From: Ramlibacter sp.
GTDB taxonomy: Bacteria; Pseudomonadota; Gammaproteobacteria; Burkholderiales; Burkholderiaceae_C
Reading direction: 5' to 3'
NCBI GenBank assembly: GCA_019635415.1
Contig: JAHBZN010000001.1
Span: forward strand, 496,001 to 560,000
Length of the DNA: 64,000 bases
In this document: positions 46,912 to 54,232 of the stretch, piece after piece
Position numbering within the stretch: the first letter of the stretch is position 1
Layout of the letters: every line of letters begins with the position of its first letter
The notes under the pieces: generated by a model
What the model saw: only the letters and a program-made list of their open reading frames with translations
What the model was told of the DNA's origin: nothing
The model's database searches: none
Translations under genes and position numbers: made by a program

Positions 46912-47877
46912 TCAATCGAGGCTCACGCCGGTGGCCTTGATGGGCTTTTCCCAGCGCGCGAGGTCGGCGCGTTGCGCGGCGGCCAGTTCGGCCGAGGTGG
47001 AACCGATGGCTTCGTAGCCCAGCTTGAGCAGGCGGTCCTTCATGCCCGGGCTCTGCACGGCGCGCTGCACGGCCTTCTGCAGGCGGGCCGTGACCTCGGG
47101 GCTCAGGCCGGCCGGGCCGTACATCGCGAACCAGGCCACGGCCTCCATGTCAATGCCGGACTCCTTGAGCGTCGGCACCTCGGGGACCTGCGGGTCACGA
47201 TTCGGGCCGGTCACGGCAATGATGCGAACCTTGCCGTTGCGGTGCAGTTCGGCGGTTTCGGACACCACATCGAACTTGTAGCCGATGTGGCCACCCACCA
47301 GCGCGGTGTTGGCCGGCGCGCCGCCCTGGAACGGGATGTGCGTGAACGGCACGCCGCTGCTCTGCTCCAGCAGCACGCCCATGAAGTGCGGCAGCGTGCC
47401 CAGGCCCGGCGAGCCGTAGGTATTGCTCTTGGGGTCGGCCTTGGCCTTGGCGATCATCTCGGCCACGGTCTTGACGTTGCTCGCGGGCCCCGACACCACG
47501 CCGAACTGGAAGCGCGCGATCTGCGAGATCGGCGTGAAGTCCTTCACCGGGTCGTAGTCCAGCTTCTTGTAGACATGCGGGAACAGCACCATGGGGCCGC
47601 TGGGCAGGATGATCACGCTCTGCCCGTCAGCCTTGGCGGCCTTGACTGCGGCCAGCGCAATGCGACCGCCGGCACCCGGCTTGTTCTCCACCACCACCTG
47701 GCTGAAGTCGTTGTGCATGGCGTCGCCGATCAGGCGGGCCAGCACATCGGCCGAGCCACCCGGCGGGAAGCCCACGTAGATCTTGAGGGGGGCCTTGTCC
47801 TGGGCCATGGCCGGCAGGGCCAATGCCGCGCAGGCGGCCAGAAGGAGTGTGCCCAGCGGGCGAAGGGAAAGCGTCAT
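46912..47877 (-). CDS. TctC/Bug-family periplasmic binding protein (2)
   Basis: The 321-residue protein is a paralogue of the next gene's product, with a signal peptide (MTLSLRPLGTLLLAACAALA) and KIYVGFPPGGSADVLARLIG, VENKPGAGGRIALAAVKAAK and HIPFQGGAPANTALVGGHI. GGAGACC lies just before the ATG; the longer reading frame would pass through a run of 13 Cs and is rejected. It is the first gene of the operon, divergent from the MarR regulator. Two binding proteins in tandem suggest two related ligands or one redundant set. Confidence 0.87.
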   Translation of the reverse strand: MTLSLRPLGTLLLAACAALALPAMAQDKAPLKIYVGFPPGGSADVLARLIGDAMHNDFSQVVVENKPGAGGRIALAAVKAAKADGQSVIILPSGPMVLFPHVYKKLDYDPVKDFTPISQIARFQFGVVSGPASNVKTVAEMIAKAKADPKSNTYGSPGLGTLPHFMGVLLEQSSGVPFTHIPFQGGAPANTALVGGHIGYKFDVVSETAELHRNGKVRIIAVTGPNRDPQVPEVPTLKESGIDMEAVAWFAMYGPAGLSPEVTARLQKAVQRAVQSPGMKDRLLKLGYEAIGSTSAELAAAQRADLARWEKPIKATGVSLD

Positions 47878-47904
47878 GGTGGTCTCCGGGTTTGTTGTGC
47901 GGCC

Positions 47905-47917
47905 GGGGGGGGGGGGG
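47905..47917. repeat. Homopolymer of 13 G
   Basis: An uninterrupted run of 13 G residues lies 28 bp upstream of the TctC(2) start, between it and the MarR gene. Runs of this length are prone to slippage. A sequencing or assembly length error is also possible. Confidence 0.85.
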
Positions 47918-47955
47918 CGCGGCCAGGTTGCCGAACCACTGTAGACCCGGGACAA

Positions 47956-47972
47956 TTGATTGATCTAATCAA
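47956..47972. promoter_or_regulatory. MarR-type operator candidate
   Basis: TTGATT and AATCAA flank a 5-nt spacer as a perfect inverted repeat, 21 bp before the MarR start and 78 bp before the divergent TctC(2) start. Size and A/T content match MarR operators. Autoregulation and control of the divergent operon are inferred. Confidence 0.6.
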
Positions 47973-47993
47973 CCATTACCCTCGTTAACCCTG

Positions 47994-48521
47994 ATGTCCG
48001 CCGACGCGCGCCTGATGCGACCCCAGTCGCTGGACGACCTGCTGCTGTACCGCACCAGCCGCCTGCTGGGCGTGGCGGGCAGCCTCGTGATCCGGCTGTG
48101 CGAGGGCCGCTTCGGCATCACGCGGCGCGAGTGGCGCGTGATGGCGCTGCTGGCCCGCAACGAGGGCCTGCTGTCCTCCCAGCTGGCCGAACGCGCGCAA
48201 CTGGACCGGGCACGGACCTCCAAGGCGGTTTCGTCGCTCGTGGCCAAGCAACTGGTGTCGCGCGAGCCCCGGCCGAGTGACCGGCGCGAAGCGCGGCTGG
48301 CGCTCACGCCGGCCGGCCGCGAGCTGTACGAGACCATGTTTCCGGTGGTGGTGGACATCAACCGCGAACTGCTCGAGGCCGTGTCGGCCGACGAGGTCGC
48401 CCAGCTGGACCGCATCCTGGATGCGCTGCACCAGCGCGCCGAAGCGATGGTGGCGCAGTCCACCGCGTGGCCCCGGGCCGACCGGCGCCGCGGCGGACGC
48501 TCGCCGCGCGAGATGGAGTGA
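47994..48521 (+). CDS. MarR-family transcriptional regulator
   Basis: The 175-residue protein has a winged-helix domain: REWRVMALLARNEGLLSSQLAERAQLDRARTSK as the helix-turn-helix region (about residues 45-80) and LVSREPRPSDRREARLALTPAG as the wing (about residues 85-110). This is typical MarR architecture with N- and C-terminal dimerisation helices. The basic C-terminus (RRRGGRSPREME) is extended. It is divergent from the TctC-sulfatase-SulP operon and probably controls it in response to a small aromatic ligand, as do many MarR proteins. Confidence 0.9.
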   Translation: MSADARLMRPQSLDDLLLYRTSRLLGVAGSLVIRLCEGRFGITRREWRVMALLARNEGLLSSQLAERAQLDRARTSKAVSSLVAKQLVSREPRPSDRREARLALTPAGRELYETMFPVVVDINRELLEAVSADEVAQLDRILDALHQRAEAMVAQSTAWPRADRRRGGRSPREME

Positions 48522-48557
48522 CCGGGGCGGGTGCAGCCCCGGTGTTCCATTTCTCTG

Positions 48558-48625
48558 TTTGCTATTGAATAGATAGCAACAAGTGACCATCCGACGAGGG
48601 CTACAACCCGATTTCGCTTGAAAAG
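48558..48625 (+). repeat. Interspersed repeat, copy 7
   Basis: The head TTTGCTATTGAATAGATAGC and the tail CCGACGAGGGCTACAACCCG, then ATTTCGCTTGAAAAG, fit the family. It follows the MarR gene. Confidence 0.85.
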
Positions 48626-48791
48626 AAGCGCCATGCGAGGCGTGGGTGCGTGACGGGTGGTAACTCCGCCCTGTCCTACACCAGCATCAGCACCTTCTGA
48701 CGGAGCTGGCGGGTTCCCCCGCCTAGAGTTGGCAGTGTGACAAGCCGAGCACGGTTGTCGCTACATCAACCAACCGGAAAGGGAACCTGAA

Positions 48792-48989
48792 ATGAACAAG
48801 GACCAGATTGAAGGCCGCATTGAACAGGCCAAGGGCAAGGCAAAGGAGGTGGCCGGCAAGCTCGTGAAAAGCGACAAGCTGCGCGCCGAAGGCCGGGCCG
48901 ATCAGGCCACGGGCAAGGTGCAGTCCACCTATGGCGATGCCAAGCAATCCGTCAAGAACGCGGCCCAACGCGCGGTCGACCGCCTCTGA
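48792..48989 (+). CDS. CsbD-family stress protein
   Basis: The 65-residue protein matches UPF0337/CsbD throughout: MNKDQIEGRIEQAKGKAKEV, then AGKLVKSDKLRAEGRADQATGKVQ. It is small, hydrophilic and helical, and members are induced by general stress. GGGAACC lies upstream, with a weak ribosome site. A CCTAGA element lies 70 bp before the ATG. A BON lipoprotein gene follows after 18 bp. Confidence 0.92.
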   Translation: MNKDQIEGRIEQAKGKAKEVAGKLVKSDKLRAEGRADQATGKVQSTYGDAKQSVKNAAQRAVDRL

Positions 48990-49007
48990 ATGAAGAAAGG
49001 AAATACC

Positions 49008-49487
49008 ATGAACACGAATTACCGCAAACCGTTGCTGGCCGCCTCGGCCATGGCCGTGCTGCTGGCGCTGGGCGCCTGTGGCAAGAAGGTGGATGACGAT
49101 GCCACCGTGGGCCAGAAGCTCGACTCGTCGATGAACCGCACCGAGCAGGTGGCCAAGGACACGACGAACGACGCCAAGCAGGCCATGGAGTCCACCGGCA
49201 GTGCCCTCAAGGACGCCGCCCAGGACGCGCAGGCCGCCGTGAAGCAGACCGGCGAGAAGATCGCCGAGAAGCTGGATGACGCGACCATCACGGCCGAGGT
49301 CAATGCCGGCCTGGCGAAGGATGCGTCGCTGAGCGCGATCAAGATCAACGTCGATACCCGCGACGGCAAGGTGACGCTCAAGGGCCCCGCGCCCACCAGC
49401 CATGCGCGTGACCGCGCGACCGAAATCGCCAAGGCGGTCAAGGGCGTGCAGTCGGTGGACAACCAGCTGACCGTGCAGGCGAGCTGA
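49008..49487 (+). CDS. BON-domain lipoprotein (1)
   Basis: The 159-residue protein has a lipoprotein signal (LLAASAMAVLLALGAC) with the acylated cysteine near residue 23. A long helical stretch rich in Ala, Lys, Asp and Thr with 11-residue periodicity follows (about residues 30-85), then one BON domain (DDATITAEVNAGLAKDASLS, IKINVDTRDGKVTLKGPAP). BON domains bind phospholipid membranes in the periplasm. GAAAGGAAATACC precedes the ATG; an upstream start at 48990 is less likely. A strong bidirectional terminator follows. Confidence 0.88.
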   Translation: MNTNYRKPLLAASAMAVLLALGACGKKVDDDATVGQKLDSSMNRTEQVAKDTTNDAKQAMESTGSALKDAAQDAQAAVKQTGEKIAEKLDDATITAEVNAGLAKDASLSAIKINVDTRDGKVTLKGPAPTSHARDRATEIAKAVKGVQSVDNQLTVQAS

Positions 49488-49504
49488 GTTTGCGCCAGCC
49501 ACAG

Positions 49505-49532
49505 AAAAAGCGGGCCGGGTGCCCGCTTTTTT
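49505..49532. terminator. Bidirectional terminator
   Basis: AAAAAGCGGGC (49505-49515) pairs perfectly with GCCCGCTTTTT (49521-49531), giving an 11-bp stem with a 5-nt loop and T-runs in both directions. It separates the convergent BON(1) and metallopeptidase genes. Confidence 0.93.
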
Positions 49533-49543
49533 CATGTCCGCCG

Positions 49544-50635
49544 TCAGGCGCGGATGCGCGCCGCCTGGATCAGGTCGTGGACGAAGCGCAGTTTGTCCAG
49601 CGCACCGGTGCTCAGGGCGAAGGGGTAGGCGTCGTTCTGTCCCAGGCTGCGGTTCAGGCTGTTGAGCAACAGCGTCACCGGGATCCACTGGGCGACCAGT
49701 TGATCGAAATCGGACAGGCCGGCCTCGAAGGGGTTGTCCACGCCCTCAGGAACGCCCGGGGAGGCGCCGGGGAGCGCCAGCTTGACGCCATACGAGGCAG
49801 CTGTTTCCAGCAGATCGACCATGTGCAGGTAGTGGGCCCAGGTCTCGGCCCAGTCCTCCCAGGGGTGGGCCGTGGCATAGGCGCTTACATGCTGCAGCTG
49901 CCATTGCGCGGGCTGCCCGCGGGCATAGTGGGCCTCGAGGGCTTGCGCGTAGTCCGCGGATTCATCGCCAAAGAGGTCCCGGAACGCGGGCACGTGGCCG
50001 TCGGCCAGGACCAGGCGGTCCCAGTAGTAGTGCCCGGACTCATGGCGCAAATGACCCAGCAGGGTGCGGTAGGGCTCGTGCAGGGCCAGCCTGCGGCGCG
50101 CGCGCTCGTCGTCGTCGGCCTCCGCCACGTTGAGGGTGATGACCCCGGCACTGTGGCCCGTGAGCACGGGCGCGGCGCCAGGCTGGTCGGCGAGGAACTC
50201 GAACACCGGGCCCTCGAGCGTGTGGGAGCTGACCGAAGGCGACACCAGTCCGAGCCGGGCCAGCGTGTAGTACAGGCGGCGCTTGGCCACCTCGATGCGA
50301 TACCAGCGCTCATGGTTGGCCGGCACCGACAGGTCCGGCAGGAGGCGCGTCAGCCGGCAGGACACGCACAGGGTGTGCACGTCCGAGGCATTGACCGCGA
50401 AGTTGCAGGCCTGCAGCGCGGCGTGGTTGTGGCACAGGCGGTAGCGCGCACGGGGCTCGTCCGCCGGCGCGCCGCCACAGGGCTGCCACAGTCCCGGGGC
50501 TTCGGCGCCGACGGGTTCAATCGCGCATAGCGCCAGCCGGTCGGGCAGGAAGGCCAGTGCGCTGCCACAGTGCAGGCAGGCCACGTTCTCGAAGAAAACG
50601 GGGTGCCCGCAGTGGTCGCAGAGAAATACCCTCAC
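49544..50635 (-). CDS. Putative zinc-binding metallopeptidase with N-terminal zinc ribbon
   Basis: The 363-residue protein begins with a zinc ribbon (CDHCGHPVFFENVACLHCGS, about residues 6-25). A second Cys/His-rich region (RYRLCHNHAALQACNF, VSCRLTRLLPDL) follows. A peptidase-like domain has the HExxH motif in LGHLRHESGHYYWDRL (about residue 195). An additional histidine/aspartate-rich segment WEDWAETWAHYLHMVDLL could give the third zinc ligand. This fits a family annotated as putative zinc-binding metallopeptidases with no known substrate. There is no signal peptide. It is the last gene before the convergent terminator, 9 bp after the BON(2) stop. Confidence 0.82.
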   Translation of the reverse strand: MRVFLCDHCGHPVFFENVACLHCGSALAFLPDRLALCAIEPVGAEAPGLWQPCGGAPADEPRARYRLCHNHAALQACNFAVNASDVHTLCVSCRLTRLLPDLSVPANHERWYRIEVAKRRLYYTLARLGLVSPSVSSHTLEGPVFEFLADQPGAAPVLTGHSAGVITLNVAEADDDERARRRLALHEPYRTLLGHLRHESGHYYWDRLVLADGHVPAFRDLFGDESADYAQALEAHYARGQPAQWQLQHVSAYATAHPWEDWAETWAHYLHMVDLLETAASYGVKLALPGASPGVPEGVDNPFEAGLSDFDQLVAQWIPVTLLLNSLNRSLGQNDAYPFALSTGALDKLRFVHDLIQAARIRA

Positions 50636-50644
50636 CCCTGGGGA

Positions 50645-50968
50645 TCAGGGGCGAACGCTGATGTGGTTCTGCACTTCACGCACACCCTTGGTGTTGCGCG
50701 CGATGTATTCGGCCTGGGATTTTTCGGCGCTGTTCTTGGCGAAGCCCGAGAGCGCCACCGTGCCGTTGAGCGTCTCCACATTGATGGAGGTGGCGGCGAC
50801 GGTCTTGTCCGCGGCGAACTTGGCCTTGACAGCCGTGGTGATGGCCGCATCGTCGACGTAGGCGCCCGTGGTTTCCTGGCCGCGCACCACGGCGCAGCCG
50901 GTCCCGACGATGGTGATGCCCGCCAGGGCTGCAAAAGCGAGGGCGCGGATGTACTGGGTGGATTTCAT
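50645..50968 (-). CDS. BON-domain lipoprotein (2)
   Basis: The 107-residue protein has a lipoprotein signal (MKSTQYIRALAFAALAGITI, lipobox VGTGC, cysteine near residue 25) and a single BON domain: DDAAITTAVKAKFAADKTVA, INVETLNGTVALSGFAKN, VREVQNHISVRP. GAAGGAGAAGAGC precedes the ATG, and the longer reading frame is rejected. It resembles the upstream BON protein but lacks its long helical linker. A probable role is envelope integrity, as for OsmY- and DolP-like proteins. Confidence 0.88.
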   Translation of the reverse strand: MKSTQYIRALAFAALAGITIVGTGCAVVRGQETTGAYVDDAAITTAVKAKFAADKTVAATSINVETLNGTVALSGFAKNSAEKSQAEYIARNTKGVREVQNHISVRP

Positions 50969-51015
50969 GCTCTTCTCCTTCGGGTTGAGAGGTTGGGTGC
51001 TGCTTTCATTGAAGC

Positions 51016-51039
51016 CCCTGCGCGGCACCGCGCGCAGGG
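51016..51039. other. Strong hairpin between YqjK-like and BON(2) genes
   Basis: CCCTGCGCG pairs perfectly with CGCGCAGGG (9 bp) around a 6-nt loop. There is no T-run. It may attenuate or separate transcription of the two minus-strand genes. Confidence 0.5.
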
Positions 51040-51053
51040 ACAGGGGAAATCGG

Positions 51054-51512
51054 TCAGGCATTGCCGTGGGCCCTTTCCGCGTCCGGGTCTTCAGGCGCGC
51101 CGGATGGCTGGCCAGGGACCAGCAGCGAGACCAGCAGGCCGCCAAGGTCCGAGGTTTTCAGCACCAGCGCAGCCACGGCGCTCGCGGAGAGCAGGCGCCA
51201 GGGGCGCAGCAGCACGGCCGCGGCACCGAGGCCGGCGGCCACGCCGACCAGCTGCAGGGGCTTTTCGCAGGCGTAGGCGTCCAGCGCCGGGCGCGCCACC
51301 TGGGTGGCCGCATAGGCCGGATGGTGGTGCCACCAGGCGGACAGGGCCCGTTGCGCAAGGCGCCATCCACCGCCGTGATCGGATGGCACGCCCGGGTCGT
51401 CACCCGCGCGGGGATGGTCCGGGTCTGCGGGGCGGGCGCGGCCAGCGCGATGGTGGCCCAGCTGGCGCGCAATGGCTTCGCGGCTGGCGGCGAGCTGCTG
51501 GGCGGGTGTCAT
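51054..51512 (-). CDS. Membrane protein downstream of YqjE-like gene (unrecognised)
   Basis: I do not recognise this 152-residue protein as a named family. The N-terminal 50 residues are polar and rich in Arg, His, Asp and Pro. A YACEKPLQLVGVAAGLGAAAVLL segment and LLSASAVAALVL form one or two hydrophobic helices (about residues 85-125), and the C-terminus is polar. EKPLQ resembles the start of the DUF883 membrane segment (EQPVK in the neighbouring gene). Its start overlaps the YqjE-like gene by four bases, in the position YqjK holds in yqjDEK-type clusters. Confidence 0.6.
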   Translation of the reverse strand: MTPAQQLAASREAIARQLGHHRAGRARPADPDHPRAGDDPGVPSDHGGGWRLAQRALSAWWHHHPAYAATQVARPALDAYACEKPLQLVGVAAGLGAAAVLLRPWRLLSASAVAALVLKTSDLGGLLVSLLVPGQPSGAPEDPDAERAHGNA

Positions 51513-51883
51513 GCCTGTCCTCCCGCCTGGCGCAGCGTGGCCGCGTCAGCGTCCAGCTGGGTCCGCAGTTCGTGAAAATGCCGGCCTGACAGCGGGCGCC
51601 GCGCGCGCTGCCAGGCGGCCAGTGCCAAGGCGAGAGTTGCCGCAGGCACGGCGATGAGGACCCAGTGGAACTGGGACAGCAGGGTCCCCAGCATCAATGC
51701 CATGCCGCTCAGGACGGCGAATGCCGTGAACGAGAGCGCGGCCACACCCCAGGCCAGGCCACGGCAGGCGACTTCCGTGCCGGCCGTGGAGGCTTCCTGC
51801 CGCACCAGGGCGGCGTAGGCTGCCGCGTGCTCGACCACCAGGTCGGGCCGGTTGACGAGCACGGAGAAAACGGGGTGGATCAT
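51509..51883 (-). CDS. YqjE-like / phage-holin-family membrane protein
   Basis: The 124-residue protein has two hydrophobic helices (LAWGVAALSFTAFAVLSGMALML and WVLIAVPAATLALALAAW) between polar ends, matching the YqjE-type phage_holin_3_6 family. The start MIHPVFSVLVNRPDLVVEHA is followed by an amphipathic helix. In enterobacteria yqjE lies next to the ribosome-associated membrane protein gene yqjD; here DUF883 lies 23 bp upstream. There is no evidence of phage origin. Confidence 0.78.
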   Translation of the reverse strand: MIHPVFSVLVNRPDLVVEHAAAYAALVRQEASTAGTEVACRGLAWGVAALSFTAFAVLSGMALMLGTLLSQFHWVLIAVPAATLALALAAWQRARRPLSGRHFHELRTQLDADAATLRQAGGQA

Positions 51884-51906
51884 GGCGTGCGGGTTCCTGG
51901 GCGGGC

Positions 51907-52314
51907 TCAGCAGCGATTCGCGCGGCTGTTTCGCGTGGCCATGATCAGCGCTGCCAGCGCGGCGCCGGCGGCCGCGGCGATCAGCACCGACTTCACGGGC
52001 TGCTCGGCCACGTAGCGTCCCGTGGCGTCTGCGTACTGGTTGAACTGTTTCTGGACCTTGGCGCCGGCCTGGGACGCAGCGTTCACGCTGCGGCTGGCCA
52101 TCTGTTGTGCGCGCTCGGCGATGTGGCCGATCGCAGGCTCCAGGTGGCTGCGCAGGTCGCGCACGCCGTCGGCGGCCCTGTCGATCTGGTGATTGACGTG
52201 GGTGCGCGTGCTTTCCACGGCTTCTTCGGCGGTCTGCAGCACCTCACCGGTGAGGCGGCGCGCTTCGGTGGCTGCGGCGTGGGAGGCTCGGGGGGCGGTC
52301 TGGGTTGAGGGCAT
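51907..52314 (-). CDS. DUF883 (YqjD/ElaB-like) membrane-anchored protein
   Basis: The 135-residue protein has a long soluble helical part (LTGEVLQTAEEAVESTRTHV, AADGVRDLRSHLEPAIGHIA). One C-terminal membrane helix (SVLIAAAAGAALAALIMA) is followed by basic residues, preceded by the family motif VAEQPVKSV. YqjD-type proteins in Escherichia coli associate with ribosomes at the membrane in stationary phase; the same role here is inferred. It is the first gene of a three-gene run with YqjE-like and YqjK-position proteins. Confidence 0.85.
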   Translation of the reverse strand: MPSTQTAPRASHAAATEARRLTGEVLQTAEEAVESTRTHVNHQIDRAADGVRDLRSHLEPAIGHIAERAQQMASRSVNAASQAGAKVQKQFNQYADATGRYVAEQPVKSVLIAAAAGAALAALIMATRNSRANRC

Positions 52315-52384
52315 GTCTTTTCCTTGTGGGTGGAGTGGGAAGGGCCGGGAGCGCGCTACCGGCCGGGGCGACGGCAGCGCCGTG

Positions 52385-52549
52385 CTAGCCCCTGCGGACC
52401 AGGCTGATGACGAAGCTCACCACGGCCATGATGGCGAAGATGAAGAACAGGATCTTGGCGATCTCCACCGCGCCGGCGGCAATGCCGCCAAAGCCGAACA
52501 CGGCGGCAATCAGCGCAATCACCAGAAAGACAACGGAATAGTGCAGCAT
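52385..52549 (-). CDS. DUF1328 (YtjA-like) small membrane protein
   Basis: This 54-residue protein begins [20 protein letters not shown], continues with [20 protein letters not shown], and ends [10 protein letters not shown]. It has two membrane helices and is a full match to the DUF1328/UPF0391 family. AAGGAGATCGAC precedes the ATG. A CCTAG element lies 70 bp upstream of the start, as for csbD. Family members are of unknown function and are often stress-inducible. Confidence 0.92.
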   Translation of the reverse strand: MLHYSVVFLVIALIAAVFGFGGIAAGAVEIAKILFFIFAIMAVVSFVISLVRRG

Positions 52550-52722
52550 GTCGATCTCCTTGCGGGGCGTTGCCCCGGGGTTGGTTGGCCAATCGTTTGC
52601 CGATTCGCCTGCTGCTAGGTTACGGAGCGATGCCGGTGCTGTTGATCAGCAGGGGGCCTGCGCATTTGTCGGCATGCGCGAGACGCTGATGTAGGAACAG
52701 GCCCACCCCGGGGCCGGGACGG

Positions 52723-54114
52723 TCAGTGCGCAGCGCTGGCGCTCGCGCCGGGAACGCTGATGGGCAGCACGCCGGTGATACGCGTGCCCTGGCCAGGCGT
52801 CGACTCCACCGACAGCCGGCCGCCCGCGGCTTCCACGCGGTGCCGCATGCCCGCGAGGCCGTGGGTGGAGGCCTTGACCCGGGTGGTGTCAAACCCCTGG
52901 CCGTTGTCGCTGATGCCGACCTCGATGTGGCTTTCATAGCGGCGCAGGCTGATGTCTACCTGCTTGGATTGGGCGTACTTGCCGATGTTGGTGAGCGACT
53001 CCTGCACCAGACGGTACACCGTGAGCTGGGCCGATTCGTCCAGGGTCACGGCCTCAAGCTCGGTGGCCACTTCCATGCCCGAGCGCTCGGAGAATTCGCG
53101 CGCCAGGATCTCGAGCGACGCGTGCAGCCCCAGGTTGGTCAGTGACGAGGGCCGCAGGTCCTCGATGATGCGGCGCTTGAGCGCGATGCCGCGGTTCAGC
53201 GTTTCGGTGAGGTGCTGCAGCCGGTCCAGCAGGTCGGGCGTTCCGGTGGTGGCCGAGAGCTTGGACTTGATGCGGGCGACGTCCAGCTTGGCCGCCGTCA
53301 GCAGGGCGCCCAGTTCGTCGTGCAGCTCGCGCGCCAGGTGGCCGCGCTCCTGCTCCCGCACCTGCTGCAGGTGGGTGGCCAGCTCGCCGAGGCTGGCGGT
53401 GCGGTCGCGCACCTGCTGCTCCAGCTGGTCGCGCTCCTGTAGCAGGGCTTCCTTCTGGTTTTCACCGGCGAGCTTGAGCGCATTGGTCTGGCGAAGGTAG
53501 AGGTAGAAGGCCAGCAGGCCCGCGGCCGCGACGGCTGCGATGCCGATGCGCGAGAGCTGCAGCGAGCGGATCACCTGGGCCTGCCCGACGTCCATGCGCA
53601 GCGCGGTCGAATTGATCAGGCGCGTGGCCTCGCTGCGGATCGCGTCCATGTGCTCCTTGCCCACGTCGGTCATGAGCACGAACTTCCAGGCGTCCTCGTT
53701 GCCCTGCTTGCGCATGCGCACGCTCAGGTCCATCTCCGCCAGCTTGCGCTGCACGTTGCGCCCGAGCTGCGCCATCTGCGCAAACTCCTCGGGGATGGGC
53801 GCGTAGAAGTCGCGCAACTCGTCCATGGTCTGGCCCACATCGGCCAGCGCAATGTTGTAGGGCTCGAGGTACCGGGGATCGCCGGTGAGCAGGTAGCCGC
53901 GCTGGCCGGTCTCGGCGTCGAGCATGTGCTGCAGCAGCTTGTTGAGCGAGCTGCGCGCGTCAGAAGCCCTGGAGATGGCATGCAGCGCCTGGGTGGACTG
54001 GTCGTAGCCGGTTTCGTTGATGACAAGAAGAATGCAGGTGGCCAGCAGCGCCAGGGGCAGGCTGATGGCCATCTTGGGCAGCGTCAGGGGCCTCTTGAAT
54101 GAAAACCAGGTCAT
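52723..54114 (-). CDS. CHASE3-type sensor histidine kinase (NarX/DegS class)
   Basis: The 463-residue protein has a membrane helix (about residues 15-33) and a periplasmic CHASE3 domain (about 40-180: LLQHMLDAETGQRGYLLTGD, PYNIALADVGQTMDELR). A second helix (about 188-205), a coiled coil with QERDQLEQQVRDRTASLGEL, and a HisKA_3 domain with the phospho-histidine in RELHDELGALLTAAKLDVAR follow. The HATPase has QESLTNIGKYAQ, SDNGQGFD and GLAGMRHRVEAAGG. It is divergent from the NarL-type response regulator gene, 118 bp apart, which is its likely partner. Confidence 0.92.
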   Translation of the reverse strand: MTWFSFKRPLTLPKMAISLPLALLATCILLVINETGYDQSTQALHAISRASDARSSLNKLLQHMLDAETGQRGYLLTGDPRYLEPYNIALADVGQTMDELRDFYAPIPEEFAQMAQLGRNVQRKLAEMDLSVRMRKQGNEDAWKFVLMTDVGKEHMDAIRSEATRLINSTALRMDVGQAQVIRSLQLSRIGIAAVAAAGLLAFYLYLRQTNALKLAGENQKEALLQERDQLEQQVRDRTASLGELATHLQQVREQERGHLARELHDELGALLTAAKLDVARIKSKLSATTGTPDLLDRLQHLTETLNRGIALKRRIIEDLRPSSLTNLGLHASLEILAREFSERSGMEVATELEAVTLDESAQLTVYRLVQESLTNIGKYAQSKQVDISLRRYESHIEVGISDNGQGFDTTRVKASTHGLAGMRHRVEAAGGRLSVESTPGQGTRITGVLPISVPGASASAAH

Positions 54115-54232
54115 GCAACCCTCCGCTCGAACATTACTGTGAATAGAATCATGGACACCTCGGGTGGGCGGAGCTTGCGCTTCGCCGCCTCAACGGCATC
54201 TCGCCGCGACTGAAACACGGGAAGCAAGTGAC

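Noticed and set aside
47878..47955. Longer start for the TctC(2) gene at 47955
   Set aside because: It would translate the 13-C run into a proline tract ahead of a complete signal peptide, and a good ribosome site precedes the internal ATG.
51509..51883. Prophage remnant suggested by the holin-family name
   Set aside because: The protein is of the chromosomal YqjE type, flanked by DUF883 and not by phage genes.
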